From Diplolepis rosae (lineage: Eukaryota > Arthropoda > Insecta > Hymenoptera > Diplolepididae): 64,000 nt of DNA. Each line of letters opens with the position of its first letter. Position 1 is the stretch's first letter. The DNA is taken from NCBI GenBank assembly GCA_030998225.1, contig JAPYXD010000382.1, forward strand, positions 2,294,001-2,358,000. Reading direction: 5' to 3'. A program made the translations under genes and the position numbers. The notes below the pieces were generated by a model, which was given only the letters and a program-made list of their open reading frames with translations, was not told where the DNA came from and made no database searches. Positions 23,266 to 34,613 of this stretch are shown in pieces.

Positions 23266-23509
23266 TGTGACGAATTACGTGTATGAGTGTAATAGAGATT
23301 GTCTGTTAGAGTGTATGTGTGAGAGATTCGAACTGACGAGATCCTTCAAGGATTTAGAATATTTAACGAGTGATAACGAAAGTTGCCGAAAGGAAACAAT
23401 GAGTGTTTGGATGTGGTCAACAGGCATCGAATGCAGGAAAGACAGAGTTTTGCCGATCGCGCAGGCAAACACATGTGATTTTACTTTTATTAAACGCATA
23501 TATTATTTC
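23266..23509 (+). repeat. 5' LTR (region shared with 3' LTR)
   Basis: Starts TGTGACG and is colinear with 28,089-28,333 up to about TATTATTTC. An ATTAAA at about 23,490 could serve as a polyadenylation signal. The shared segment does not end in CA. The real LTR may run to about 23,577, just before a TGG, with the 3' copy truncated. Confidence 0.8.
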
Positions 23510-23578
23510 TAATCGTGAATTTCAGTTCTCTCTACCCAATTATCTCCTCACCAATCCTCGACATTTCAGTCTCAGAAG

Positions 23579-23596
23579 TGGGATTGTACCGGCCGT
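23579..23596 (+). other. Candidate tRNA primer-binding site
   Basis: TGGGATTGTACCGG follows CTCAGAAG downstream of the 5' LTR. Primer sites of gypsy elements begin TGG (complement of tRNA CCA). The matching tRNA was not identified, and the 70-bp gap from the shared LTR end weakens the call. Confidence 0.35.
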
Positions 23597-23846
23597 GTTT
23601 AGTCAAATTAATCGAGGAAAAAAGGGAAAGCGTTACGTAACTTCGGATGTGAAGACGCTCTCGAATTTTAAATTGACGAACGCTTAACCGATTTCACGAG
23701 TGTTTAGTTTGTGGTGTTTCCAAGTATTGTGCCTGCGGTCAGGCCTATTGTGAATAAAAGCTCCATTGATGAAGTGATCTATGCAACAACAAAATATATC
23801 CAGTGTAAAAATCTGCAAAAATAGAGTAGATCGTGTAAGTGCAAAA

Positions 23847-26800
23847 ATGGCAACTACTATACAAGATTTGACCGTTTGGGATTTGAAATATGTCCTACGA
23901 TGGTTGAGTTTACCTATCTCGGGTAATAAAGCGGAATTTATTGCTCGGATTTACGAAAATGATCCGAATGATAAGTGGGTGAAGTATCTCGCCGATAGAG
24001 ATGCTCCTAACGACCCAGAGGAGGATCTCCAAGCCGTAAGAAAGGAAAATGAAACTCTAATGGCAGAATTGCAAAAATCCAAAAGGGAAATCGAAGCGTT
24101 GAAAGCTGGTGCTCTGATTCAGAAGAGGAGCCAGAACCAGGAAGGAGCCTTAAAGTCGGTTCGAGCCGAAAGAGAAGAAATTCTTGGTCAACTTGAGGCG
24201 ATACAACATGAGCTAAGGAAATTGCGAAACTCCGAGAATCTGGCAGGGCCCAGGATCGATGAGGAAGGCTCACAATCAGACATATTGGAAGCAGAGAGAC
24301 GAGCTCGCGAAGAGGATGCTTTGCGATTGGTTGATCTGCAGCACGAATTAGCAAGGCACCGGGACGAAGTACGATTACACTCGTCTTCAGTAAATAGCTC
24401 CAGAACACATAAGATCAACATTTCCTCGATTGGAGAGTTGCTATGTCATTTTGATGGAACAGGTGGAACCTTTGATAGCTGGAAGCGTCAAGTGATATTA
24501 TTGAAAACGACTTATAATCTAGACGAAGACATGACGAGAATACTCATAGGATCAAGACTCAAAAACAAGGCTCTAACATGGTTCCATTCGAGACCTGAAC
24601 ATATTGAAATGACGACCAACGACTTACTCACAGAATTGGGCAAAGTGTTTCACCAACGCCCAAACAAGGTACTTCTAAGAAAGCAGTTTGAAGAAAGGAG
24701 TTGGGAACGAGGGGAGTCGTTCAGCGAATACATACATGACAAGACGATATTGGCGAACCGTGTTCCAATCGATGAATCGGAAAGAGTGGATTACATCATT
24801 GACGGAATAGCCGATTCTGCGTTGCGAAACCAGGCCCGCATACAATGTTTTGAGTCGATGGAAACATTGTTGGCTGCATTTGAGAAAGTATCTCTGCATT
24901 CTAGACACGCTTCACTAGACGAAAAGTACAAACCAGGTCAGAAAGAAGACAAGACGAGTGCGAAGCTGGGTACCAAGGATGATGCTTCAACCACACGCAG
25001 GGTGCGTTGTTTCAATTGCAGCAAGTGGGGGCATATCTCTCTTGAATGTGACCAACCACAGCGCAAGGAGGGTTCTTGTTTTCGTTGCGGCTCAGTAGAG
25101 CACACTATTAGGGATTGTTCACGAAGAGAGCAACGTCCTTTCAGAGGGCAAACTTCAGTAAAGGAATCGGAGGTGGCAAATGTTGATTTTCGAGAAGGAG
25201 TAGACGCGTTCATGAGGAAGGTCGCCTATGAATTCCAGAATGACAGTGAAGTTTTCAGTGCAGTGCTACCCACGAGATTGGATAGTGGGAGTCCAATCAG
25301 CTTTATAAAGCAAAATTATGTGAACCCAAACGTAATTAAAGAAATTGACAAACGTGAGTATGAGTGTAAGTATTCAGGCATAAACGATTCAAAGCTAAAG
25401 ATCTTTGGATCCGTGAATGTTAAAGCCACAATTGGAAAGATTATTAGAGACGTTAGTTTATTCGTTGTTGATGATAACACAATGAAGCTGCCCGTTATCT
25501 TGGGGCGTGATTCGTTTGAGAAATTCGGATTTAAACTGGTCGAGTCAGGTGAATGTATTAGTGAAAGCGTTCAAGAGATTTTGAATATTGACGTTGACGC
25601 AATTAATGCTTTGGAAACCGAATGCCCCAAGATTAACGGAGAGGTTTCAGTGCAGGATCAGCGAAAGCTGAAAACCTTGTTTTTCGAGGAATATGTGATC
25701 CCAGAGAGGCCGGAAAAACCCCAGGTTGAAGCTGAATTGAAGATCAGTCTAAAAGACCACAAACCCTTCCAATTTGGCACTAGAAGGCTATCTTATTCTG
25801 AGAAAGACGATTTGAGGAGTATTTTGGATCGATTGATTGATTTGAAACGTATCAAACCAAGCGAATCTGAATATGCGTTTCCAATCGTTTTGGTAAAAAA
25901 GAAAAATGGTGAAACGCGCATGTGCGTAGACTATTGTACGTTAAATAAGTATATTATTAAAGATAATTACCCATTACCTCTGATCGACGATCAACTTGAT
26001 GTCATGAATAATAAAGCACACTTTTCTAGATTAGATCTTAAAGATGGGTTTCACCATATTTCGATTGTGGAAGAGTCTCGGAAATACACGTCTTTCGTCA
26101 CCCCTATTGGTCAGTACGAATTCTTATGTATGCCATTTGGTCTGAAAACAGCACCTTCATGTTTCCAAAGGTTTGTAAATAATGTGTTCAAAGATTTGAT
26201 TTCTTCCGGGGATGTGGTAGCATATATGGACGATATATTAGTCGCCACGCAAACAGTCGAGCATAATTTTGCAATTCTTAGAAAAGTCTTCAAGCTATTG
26301 GTAAAAAACAAAATGGAGCTTCGCCTCGATAAATGTGAACTTCTTTATAGCAATATTGAATTTTTGGGTTATAAGATAAATAAGAACGGTATTAGTCCAA
26401 CCGCTAAGGGTATCGAAGCCGTTTTAAATTTCCCCGAGCCCAAAGGTGTCAAGGGTGTACAGAGTTTCTTAGGTGTTGCACAACACTTTGGGAAGTTTAT
26501 TGAAAAATTCTCGATTGTTGCCAAACCGCTGCATGATCTCTTGCGAAAGGGTATCGAATTTAAATTCGGACGGGAACAGATTGACGCATTTAATTTTTTG
26601 AAGAAAAAATTGACAGAAGCTCCTATTTTGTCCATTTATGATCCCAAAGCTGTGACAGAATTGCACTGTGATGCAAGCTCGCATGGATTCGGTGCAATCC
26701 TCATGCAACAAAAAAAAGATTTGAAGTTCCATCCAGTATTCTATTTTTCAAAGCGCACGACTGAAGTCGAAAGTCGTTACCATAGTTTTGAGCTGGAAAT

Positions 26801-27116
26801 GTTGGCCATTGTCTACGCGTTGCGAAGATTCCGAATTTATCTTCATGGAATTGAATTTAAGATAATAACAAACTGTGACGCGCTGACATTGGCTCTAAAG
26901 AAAGAGGATATCAATACTAGAATTTGCAGATGGGTTATGGAACTCCAAAGCTTTGACTATACGACAGAGCATCGTGAGGGAAGAAAAGTGACTCATGTAG
27001 ACGGGCTCAGTAGGTGTAACATGATAGGCATTGTTAATGACAATTCATTCGAAACTAATCTTGTAGTAGCACAACATAAAGACAGCCGTATTATCGAAAT
27101 TCAAAAAAAAAATTGA
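23847..27116 (+). CDS. gag-protease-RT-RNase H polyprotein of the gypsy element
   Basis: A single frame open from 23,781; ATG 23,847 (MATTIQDL, context AAAATGG) is the more likely start. Residues below count from 23,781. A SAP-like DNA-binding motif sits at about 26-58 (LTVWDLKYVL..SGNKAEFIARI); charged coiled coil about 75-205; gag core about 215-390; two CCHC knuckles, CFNCSKWGHISLEC (about 410) and CFRCGSVEHTIRDC (about 433). The protease has DSG (about 500). RT carries FSRLDLKDGF and YMDD (about 815). RNase H starts with HCDASSHGFG (about 962) and ends with THVDGLSR. gag and pol are fused in one frame with no shift. The frame is broken after LQKKN by a run of ten A at 27,103-27,112. A SAP domain at the gag N-terminus is unusual. 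Confidence 0.9.
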   Translation: MATTIQDLTVWDLKYVLRWLSLPISGNKAEFIARIYENDPNDKWVKYLADRDAPNDPEEDLQAVRKENETLMAELQKSKREIEALKAGALIQKRSQNQEGALKSVRAEREEILGQLEAIQHELRKLRNSENLAGPRIDEEGSQSDILEAERRAREEDALRLVDLQHELARHRDEVRLHSSSVNSSRTHKINISSIGELLCHFDGTGGTFDSWKRQVILLKTTYNLDEDMTRILIGSRLKNKALTWFHSRPEHIEMTTNDLLTELGKVFHQRPNKVLLRKQFEERSWERGESFSEYIHDKTILANRVPIDESERVDYIIDGIADSALRNQARIQCFESMETLLAAFEKVSLHSRHASLDEKYKPGQKEDKTSAKLGTKDDASTTRRVRCFNCSKWGHISLECDQPQRKEGSCFRCGSVEHTIRDCSRREQRPFRGQTSVKESEVANVDFREGVDAFMRKVAYEFQNDSEVFSAVLPTRLDSGSPISFIKQNYVNPNVIKEIDKREYECKYSGINDSKLKIFGSVNVKATIGKIIRDVSLFVVDDNTMKLPVILGRDSFEKFGFKLVESGECISESVQEILNIDVDAINALETECPKINGEVSVQDQRKLKTLFFEEYVIPERPEKPQVEAELKISLKDHKPFQFGTRRLSYSEKDDLRSILDRLIDLKRIKPSESEYAFPIVLVKKKNGETRMCVDYCTLNKYIIKDNYPLPLIDDQLDVMNNKAHFSRLDLKDGFHHISIVEESRKYTSFVTPIGQYEFLCMPFGLKTAPSCFQRFVNNVFKDLISSGDVVAYMDDILVATQTVEHNFAILRKVFKLLVKNKMELRLDKCELLYSNIEFLGYKINKNGISPTAKGIEAVLNFPEPKGVKGVQSFLGVAQHFGKFIEKFSIVAKPLHDLLRKGIEFKFGREQIDAFNFLKKKLTEAPILSIYDPKAVTELHCDASSHGFGAILMQQKKDLKFHPVFYFSKRTTEVESRYHSFELEMLAIVYALRRFRIYLHGIEFKIITNCDALTLALKKEDINTRICRWVMELQSFDYTTEHREGRKVTHVDGLSRCNMIGIVNDNSFETNLVVAQHKDSRIIEIQKKN

Positions 27117-27995
27117 GGTTGCACAGGACAAGTTATATGAGCTGCGAAGTGGCGTAATTTATCGAAAATTGGATAATGGTAGCACGCTTCTATTTTATGT
27201 GCCAAATTCGATGGAAAAGAACGTGATATTTAAATACCATGACGAACTTGGTCATCAGGGTATCACGAAAGTTTCTGAGACGTTGAAAAAAAGCTATTGG
27301 TTTCCAGACATGAAAAATAAAATTGCCGATCATATAAAAAATTGCTGTAAATGTATTGCGTTTGCGCCGACGTCAAGGTGATTCCTAAAGGAGACAAGCC
27401 GTTTGAAATGATACATGTGGATCACATTGATGCGACCGGATCTCCGCAAGCGAACGGGCAGGTTGAAATTGTCAACAAAACCTTAGGACCCATTTTAGGA
27501 AAGTTGAGCGACCACGAATCCGGAAAAGAGTGGCCTAAGGTTGTAGCAGATGTCGAATTCGCTATCAATAACACTGTTCACGCGTCTACGGGCGAAAAGC
27601 CTAGCAAATTGTTATTTGGTTTATGTCAACGGGGAACGTTCAATGATTACGTAAGGGAATTCATGGAAAATGAAATAAATGTAAGCGATAGAAATTTAAT
27701 TGCGCTGCGTACTAAAGCGGACACGAAATTGCAAAAAGCACAAGACCGTTACGCTGACAATGCTAATAAAAAACGAAAGGACGCACATGAATATCAGCTA
27801 GGCGCTTATGTCATACTTAGAAATTTTGATTCGACGAAAGGAATATCAACTAAGGTGATTCCTCGATTTAAAGGGCCATATGAGGTCATAAAAGTCTTGA
27901 GAAACGATCGATATGTAGTTGCGGATATTGAAGGTTTCCAAGTGACACAGCGTAGATATGAGGGGGTGTGGGAACCGAAAAATATGCGTCTGTGA
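27113..27995 (+). pseudogene. gypsy integrase, frameshifted with catalytic deletion
   Basis: Continuation of pol. The first part (27,169-27,381) has the H-x4-H and C-x2-C zinc domain (HDELGH .. CCKC). The frame then changes again near 27,375. The second part (to 27,995) has HVDHID (first catalytic Asp) joined almost directly to TGSPQANGQVE (catalytic Glu block). The intervening 60-80 residues, including the second catalytic Asp, are missing. The C-terminal GPY/F module (FKGPYEV) is intact. Three lesions make it non-functional. The zinc domain and GPY/F support Ty3/gypsy. Confidence 0.85.
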
Positions 27996-28088
27996 CATCC
28001 AAATACTTGACGTTCTGTACGTCGGTTTTTATATGTTTAGGTACGGTGGCATGCTTCCGAGGACGGAGCAGGGCCAGGATGGCCGAAC

Positions 28089-28333
28089 TGTGACGAATTA
28101 CGTGTATGAGTGTAATAGAGATTGTCTGTTAGAGTGTATGTGTGAGAGATTCGAACTGACGAGATCCTTCAAGGATTTAGAATATTTAACGAGTGATAAC
28201 GAAAGTTGCCGAAAGGAAACAATGAGTGTTTGGATGTCGTCAACAGGCATCGAATGCAGGAAAGACAGAGCTTTGCCGATCGCGCAGGCAAACACATGTG
28301 ATATTTACTTTTATTAAACGCCTATATTGTTTC
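28089..28333 (+). repeat. 3' LTR
   Basis: Direct repeat of the 5' LTR, about 98% identical by eye. It is preceded by a purine-rich tract (GAGGACGGAGCAGGG, about 28,058-28,072), a candidate polypurine primer, although about 17 bp separate it from the LTR. Confidence 0.8.
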
Positions 28334-28453
28334 GTACTGTATTCTTTCTTTAGGATCAAGTAAACTGTCTTTATTGTCTAAGTAATTTAAACTGTGTTGA
28401 ATACTATTATAATATATAAAGTAGAGCATAATAACGTAATATATTATTTTAAG

Positions 28454-30213
28454 ATGGATTACGTTTTAATAATAACTAATATTTTAACATTCATTCTGTC
28501 ACTGTATGCTGATCCAAACTTACCTAGAAAAATAGTGGACATTGTAATTGATTTTATACATGGTTTTTTGCGCAAAGTGTAAATACCATCGTTGAAAAGT
28601 AAAATGAAAAAGTAACAGATTTTTCATTAAAGGAAGTAGAAAAATGTTTCAATAAATATGGTTCAATATTTGAAAGTGTAGAAACTGAAGCTAAACCATT
28701 CCAACTGTTGAGAAAAAAAGGTCTTATTGATTTTGAATAATTCGTAGTGGGAACAAGTTTTACAGAAAAAATCATTAATAATAAATCACGACTCATACCA
28801 GTAAATCTTGCACGTTCAGAGGATAAAAAAACAAGTGGTAATGAAGGGTTTTTTCAAAAACTAATCCAAGATTTGAATTTTTTAAACGCTGAAGGAATTC
28901 TAATAAATATAGACGCTGTCACAAAACGTGTTAAATTTCAATTATTGTTAGTTTTGGGGGACAATTTAGGTTTAAATAGAATACTTGGTTTCGTTGAATC
29001 GTTTAGAGCAAACTATTTTTGTAGCATTTGTAAGGCAACTTCAAAAGAATCCTCCGAAATGTGCGTAGAAGACGATTCAAAATTAAGAATACCGTAAAAT
29101 TACGAAGAAGATGTACAAGAGGCAGACATTTTTTAAAGTGGGATCAAAGAGCAATGTGTGTTTAACAAAGTCAATGGCTTTAATTTCACAGAAAATCTAA
29201 CAGTATATTTGATGCACGATGTCCTCGAGGGAACATGTATGTATATTATGAGTTCTCTTATCCACACGTTTGTTTTTGTTAAGCAATATTTTATTTTGGA
29301 GACTCTGAATATGAGAATTGAACATTTTGATTTTGGCCCAACATCGAACAAACCGCCACAAATTACTATGAGCCGTATATTAAACAACTTAACATTAAAG
29401 ATGTCCGCGTCAGAGATGTTAACTTTTGTAAGATACTTTGGATTAATTGTAGGAGACTCGATACCCGAGGATGATACACATTGGAAATTATATAGCTATT
29501 TGCGACAAATTATAGATATTTTACCATCCCCACGCGTAATTCTTGCAGATGCAAAAATACTGACGAAACTAATACAAGATCAGAATGAATTATATCAAAA
29601 ACTTTACGGAAAACTTAAACCCAAATTTCACTTGCTTGTGCATTACCCACGAATTTTAATTAACAATGGCCCGATCGTTAATTTCTGGGGTATGCGCTTC
29701 GAATATAATCATCCTCCATTAAAATGTACTGCACAGTCGACTAGTTGTTCGAAAAATTTGTTAAAAACTATTGCCACCAAACAGACGATAATAATGTGCG
29801 AAATGATGCATTCTTTAGAATTTGAGAAAACTATTAAGTTTGGTGCTGTTGACAATAGTAATAAACTAAGGTCGTATTTCAGTAATGAGAAACAAAACAA
29901 ATTGTGTAAATATTTCAATCAGTGTGATATTTACGGCATTCCATATCAAATTGGTACATACATAGTCACAGGTATGAAAGATAGCGAAATAGAATTTGGA
30001 GAAACAGCAGACATAATTTGTTTAGAAAATGAAATTTATTTCTACGTAAACGTTTACCGAGAAATTACCTTCGATTACCACTATCACGCCTACATTGTTA
30101 AATGCAATAATAAGAACAATATAGTAAGGCAGAAAGACTTGCCTATAATTTATCCAGTTTTATCTGTAAAAAAAAATAATATTCATTTTGTTGCTATGCG
30201 TTGCGGCATATAA
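28454..30213 (+). pseudogene. Transposon-type protein with MHD-LEG motif, nonsense-disabled
   Basis: Colinear protein in two frames. ATG 28,454 starts MDYVLIITNILTFILSLYAD, then PRKIVDIVIDFIHGF. A frame change near 28,616 leads into one long frame to 30,213. Landmarks: RLIPVNLARS, LLVLGDNLGLNRILGFVES, a Cys pair (CSICK), LMHDVLEGTCMY, and KPKFHLLVHYP. In-frame stops near 28,738, at 29,095-29,097 and near 29,134 interrupt it. These motifs occur in multicopy insect proteins that resemble CACTA/tnp2-type transposases, but I cannot fix the superfamily. The motif order is intact, so decay is mainly by point mutation. Terminal repeats were not identified. A host-domesticated origin cannot be excluded but is less likely given the stops. 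Confidence 0.6.
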
Positions 30214-31369
30214 TTTAGAATTAAATTTAGATGTAGAATGTAGCAGTGACATAAGTGTAATATATTAGCAAAAATCTTAGTAACATAAATAAAGATATCA
30301 TGTCTTAAAAAAGTATAATATGTTTTGTTTTATTGCAGCCCATTGCATGCATATACCTGTTTATGTAATTCAAAAGCAAGATCTTGTATTAGAATTAAAA
30401 AAATAGTAAACCGAATTGGATGATTTGCACAAAAGTAATATAAGTAACAAAAGTAACTCCTTAATTAAGTAACTCCTCAAAGTAATTTCTTTCTAAAAAA
30501 AAATATTCATGACGATTCATATTTTTATATAACAAAAAAACGGGACATTACAGTTTTAAATAAATAAATCCAAAAATAAGGTAAATAATTTTTTTCGACC
30601 ATGAAAGGTTAAAAATTTTTGAAATTGATGAGTTATTATTGCTCGCATCTTGAAACAAAAATATATGCTGTTATACTCTTTGAAAATTAAATATATATAT
30701 TTGTTAATTTAATTAATTTATATATAACAAACTAGTTTTACGTCTCTTTTATTTACTCGTCATTCAAATAAAATTGATTCAAAGTTCATCTAAATGTCGG
30801 GAAATTAATTTTCTTAGACAAAGGCTAAAGTAAAGAAAATAAAAATAACACTTAGTAAGTTTATTGTTAATTTAATACATTCTAATTGTAAAAGAAGTTC
30901 AAATTGGTTAACAATTAAAAACTGTACATTTTCTAGACGTATAGTAAATTCCACCTTTACATAGTGCGAATAATGACTCAGTTTCGGCGCACGACCTGTA
31001 CCAAACATAAGGGATATCATTTGCCCCTTACTTTCGCGCATCTGTACGCCCGAAATATGAGCAACCGTTGCTCCGAATTTGTAGTGCAGCCGGCATACTG
31101 TAGGTGGTGCAACCGGTACACCGAAATTTTTTCAGTGTATATATATAACTTACGCGGTTGATTGTGTACGTTTTACGCTAATCTACTAGGTTTTGAGATG
31201 CCTAGGTATATAACTCACGCACTGCAAACGAGCGTTGTAGTTAATATAATAAGTTTTGAGATACTTGTATATATATATATATATATAACTTACGCTTTTT
31301 CCCTGCTTGAGAAGGCAAGACGAAGAGTTCTGTCGTATAGTTCTCCTTGTTGGTAGCTAGATAACTGCA
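30214..31369. other. Gene-free stretch
   Basis: AT-rich with AATAAA-like signals after the preceding pseudogene (about 30,287). Two similar blocks ending TATATAACTTACGC / TATATAACTCACGC recur at about 31,136-31,300 beside a (TA)n run at 31,268-31,288. No recognised protein. Confidence 0.4.
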
Positions 31370-32213
31370 CAATCCAGATAGCTTCCTAAACACTGGTTAA
31401 GTTCGTTTTCCGTAGATTTAACTCTCAGAACTCGACTTAATACGACGATACACGTATTTGACGGCAATTATTAATTCACGGCTACCGGCTTTCACCACTC
31501 AAGGACCAGGGATTATGTTTACCAAGTACAGAGGTAATCCTTGTGTAAGATACCGATGAAGTCACGAATATTGAAGGGTCAAATCGTGACATCGACAGTA
31601 TGACTTGCGGACGGAGTGATTATCGACGTTAAGATCTTGAAGACTGAACAGCTACTAGCGAAAAGACAACCTCCAGAGGTAAATCTGGGGTTTATATATT
31701 ATTGATTATTTCTATGGTGGAAGAGTGCCTGCTAATTTGTAGATCGGCACGCGTGTGGCGGCAATATCGATGACCATACTTGCTGGAAGTCGCGTAAACT
31801 CCTAAATTCAAGGCTAGTTCTCACGCAGGTCATACTATCTGGATCAAAGTCCATTGACGCTCGATGTGGTACATCTTTCTCTCGTCTTTTCAGCTATGTT
31901 ACTTAATATATATATATATGTTGACAGGTCGGTGCAATTGTACTATGTTATAATTGCACTGACTCATCTATTATTTTATACACTGGTTTATAATCTTATT
32001 CTTATGGTATTTATGAAATACATGATTTATTAGTGTCTATATTTTGAAATATTATTTAATTTAGTTTGCGGATCTCCAACAATGTGATTGATGTTTTTGA
32101 TTGATTATCCATTCTTGGTTTTTAATTTACATCCGTCAATCGCCTGGTTGCATGCCGGGTTGCCTTTCTGTAGGCGCAATTTTAAATTATATCCATTTTT
32201 ACGGGATGTAACA
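31370..32213 (-). repeat. LTR-like remnant, minus strand
   Basis: Read on the minus strand, it begins TGTTACATCCCGTAAAAATG at 32,213, a typical gypsy LTR 5' end. About 505 bp downstream it has TATATAAACCCCAG (near 31,700), which looks like a TATA box. Sequence after this box is shared in order with 7,060-7,420. No primer site or coding region adjoins, so it is either a solo LTR or a truncated copy. The 3' edge is not defined. Confidence 0.45.
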
Positions 32214-34613
32214 CTATACAGAGACTAGGTCAAAATTAGGCACCATTGATATTTGCATTGGGGAGATTTATAATGTTGTGGGTCCGATTTCAGTATCTTC
32301 CCATCTCACGACGTAGCTAAACAGAGTTGAAAATAAATATGTGCGACAGAGCGTACCATTTCCCAATATTTTAATTAGTAAATTTATTCCTTTAGGACTC
32401 GTGTTTTCTCTCTTGCTTCTGCTTTCCAGTCATCTTAATCATGTGCTAATTTATAGAATTTTTCCGCAATTTTCATTGATCCGAAAACATCACAAATTAA
32501 GGTTTTGAATAGTACTTCCGAAACATAATGTGATATAATGTAGAATTTATAAGGTAAACGTACCAGTTTGTGGACATGTAAGATATACAGGAATGATAGT
32601 ATTAGATGGTGCTAGATTTTTATGAAAAGCGATAAGTTTTTCGCATGAAAATCCTCAAAATCATTCAAAAATAATAACAATAATTCTTAAATAATACAGA
32701 ATAATTAAGATGGAACAGTAAATATTTAGTAATCAATGTTTTTATGGAGCCAAAGAAAAATAGGCATATAATAAATAATAGGTTAAGTTGACTTTTACTG
32801 ACTTTTTGAGGCAATAATCAAGAATAAAATTTGTTGTGCAATCGGAGGGTCGTTAATCGACTAATAATTTACTGAATAAACTGAAAGGTCCTACGCCCTT
32901 ACCTAATGTTATAAATTTTATTCTTCAATCCCTGTAATTCTAAAATTTGATATATTTATTTTATTCTTTCTTTGAAATTCATGGTTATACAATTGTAAAA
33001 CATTTTATAAATGCAATCTCCACCTTAGATATTCCATAGAAAGAAAACCTTTTAAGATAAATGTGCAGCTGCGTCAATATAAATATCTGAATTTTGCTTA
33101 GTAATCGTTAAATGTGATAAACTTTGTGATCTGAAATTCTAGCCAGAATATACCGCCCACAATCGTATTTCCTGTCAAATATAGCTATTTACAATCCTCT
33201 AACAGATAAATGTGTTTCTCCACTTAGGAAATAGCATAGGCCATATATATTAGATAATAAAGTTATATATTATAAGAATGTAGAAATCTCAAGAATTTAA
33301 TATAAATTATTATTACTTTTTAACATTATCTATTAGAGAAAACTCACTCATATGTTTTATTGATAAACAATTTCTAGGCCTACTTGTATAAAAAATAAAG
33401 CTGCAAATCACTGAAGTTTACTTGAAATAATGATTTTATATTAAAAAAACGTTTATTTTATAGCCAGAAACACAATTAGATCACGCATAATGTTACAAAA
33501 GTTTAGGTACGGAAGAAAAATGCGGATTTACAATTTATAGGAAAATATTTATCTATAAAAATATTACACATTTCTCAAAACTTTGAATCTACTCTATGAA
33601 ACTTAAGAAAAATCATATTATTTTGATTGAAATTATAAATTATTAAGCTAGGCTATCTCTCCTTCGTATATATATATATATATATATATATACCATATAT
33701 GCAAATATGTTGTAAAAGTGATTCAAAATATCTTAAACATCTAGCTCGAATCATGTTTAATGTCAGTATACATATTGAAAATGGATATATGCTTCCTATA
33801 TAACAAATTGATTTCCAGTGTAATTAATTAATGAATTAGTAAAATTAGTAAATTATAATCACTATAAATATCTTTAGGAATATACTTGAGTAGTTTGATA
33901 TATGTATTTCAAATATGTTTACACACATATTTAAATTAGAAATTCGTACGTTTATTCCAAAAATATTAAAGGGATATATGATTACGTCCTATGTTGTTAA
34001 TAAATTTAGACTCAATTCTGTGACTAATACGAATAAGATATTTTTCTTCAATTGTTATTATTCACTAATGAAGCGGGATGCTGTACATAAAAACGTCACT
34101 GCAGATGACAGATGTCAGGTGCAGCATCTCTTCCAAGGATTTAAAAAAAGAATATAGCAGGAGTCAATAGCAAGTATTTTTATCATTAAAATAAAAAGTA
34201 CCAGTTTGTAAACTGCTTTATTTAACAATAAAGTATAAAAAAAATAACACTCCTCAGCGAGGGTCGTGGGAAATATAAACATGCTTGATTCATTAAAACC
34301 TTTTTTACTAACTTACCTTGACTTAAGTGCGTTTTCCATGAAGAAACGAAAGTCTACTGTCAAAAAAATTTCTACTAAGATGGAGATGATTCCATTGCTA
34401 CCACAATGCTGACAGTGACACTTGCATAAAAAACGGCACTTTATTTTTAAAATATTAAAATTTAACACCAACAACTCATAGCAATCTTATTTCTTATTAT
34501 TTCAGGATAATGTTTATAAAGATTATTGTAAGATTTTTTATCATTTGACATATTAATAGAGAAACAAATGAACAAGTGTCCAGAAACTGGTACATGTTCA
34601 AAAACTGGTACGT
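32214..34613. other. Long AT-rich stretch without a gene
   Basis: No recognised protein or structured repeat. A (TA)n microsatellite lies at about 33,667-33,692. An 80-codon ORF at 33,915-34,157 has no recognisable similarity. Confidence 0.5.

Larger units (their letters stand above)
20246..23303 (-). repeat. Right arm of the 3.06-kb inverted duplication
   Basis: Mirror of 16,231-19,288. On the plus strand: segment C, unit A copy 3 inverted (20,467-21,808), segment B inverted, then the first 38 bp of the gypsy LTR (23,266-23,303). Because the right arm runs on naturally into the complete LTR, this side is the likely template and the left arm the derived copy. Confidence 0.9.
23266..28333 (+). 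mobile_element. Ty3/gypsy LTR retrotransposon, near-complete but integrase-defective
   Basis: About 5.07 kb between two direct LTR copies (23,266 and 28,089, both starting TGTGACGAATTACGTG). Internal order is primer site, gag, protease, RT, RNase H, integrase, the Ty3/gypsy order. No env-like ORF. The LTR copies differ at only about four substitutions and one indel over 244 bp, so insertion is recent. The left neighbour is the palindrome arm, which includes the first 37-38 bp of this LTR. Integrase carries frameshifts and an internal deletion, so the copy cannot integrate on its own. Confidence 0.9.

Noticed and set aside
30964..31161. Possible Cys/His-containing small protein
   Set aside because: Cys and His spacing fits no zinc-binding pattern, and the region has no other coding signal.
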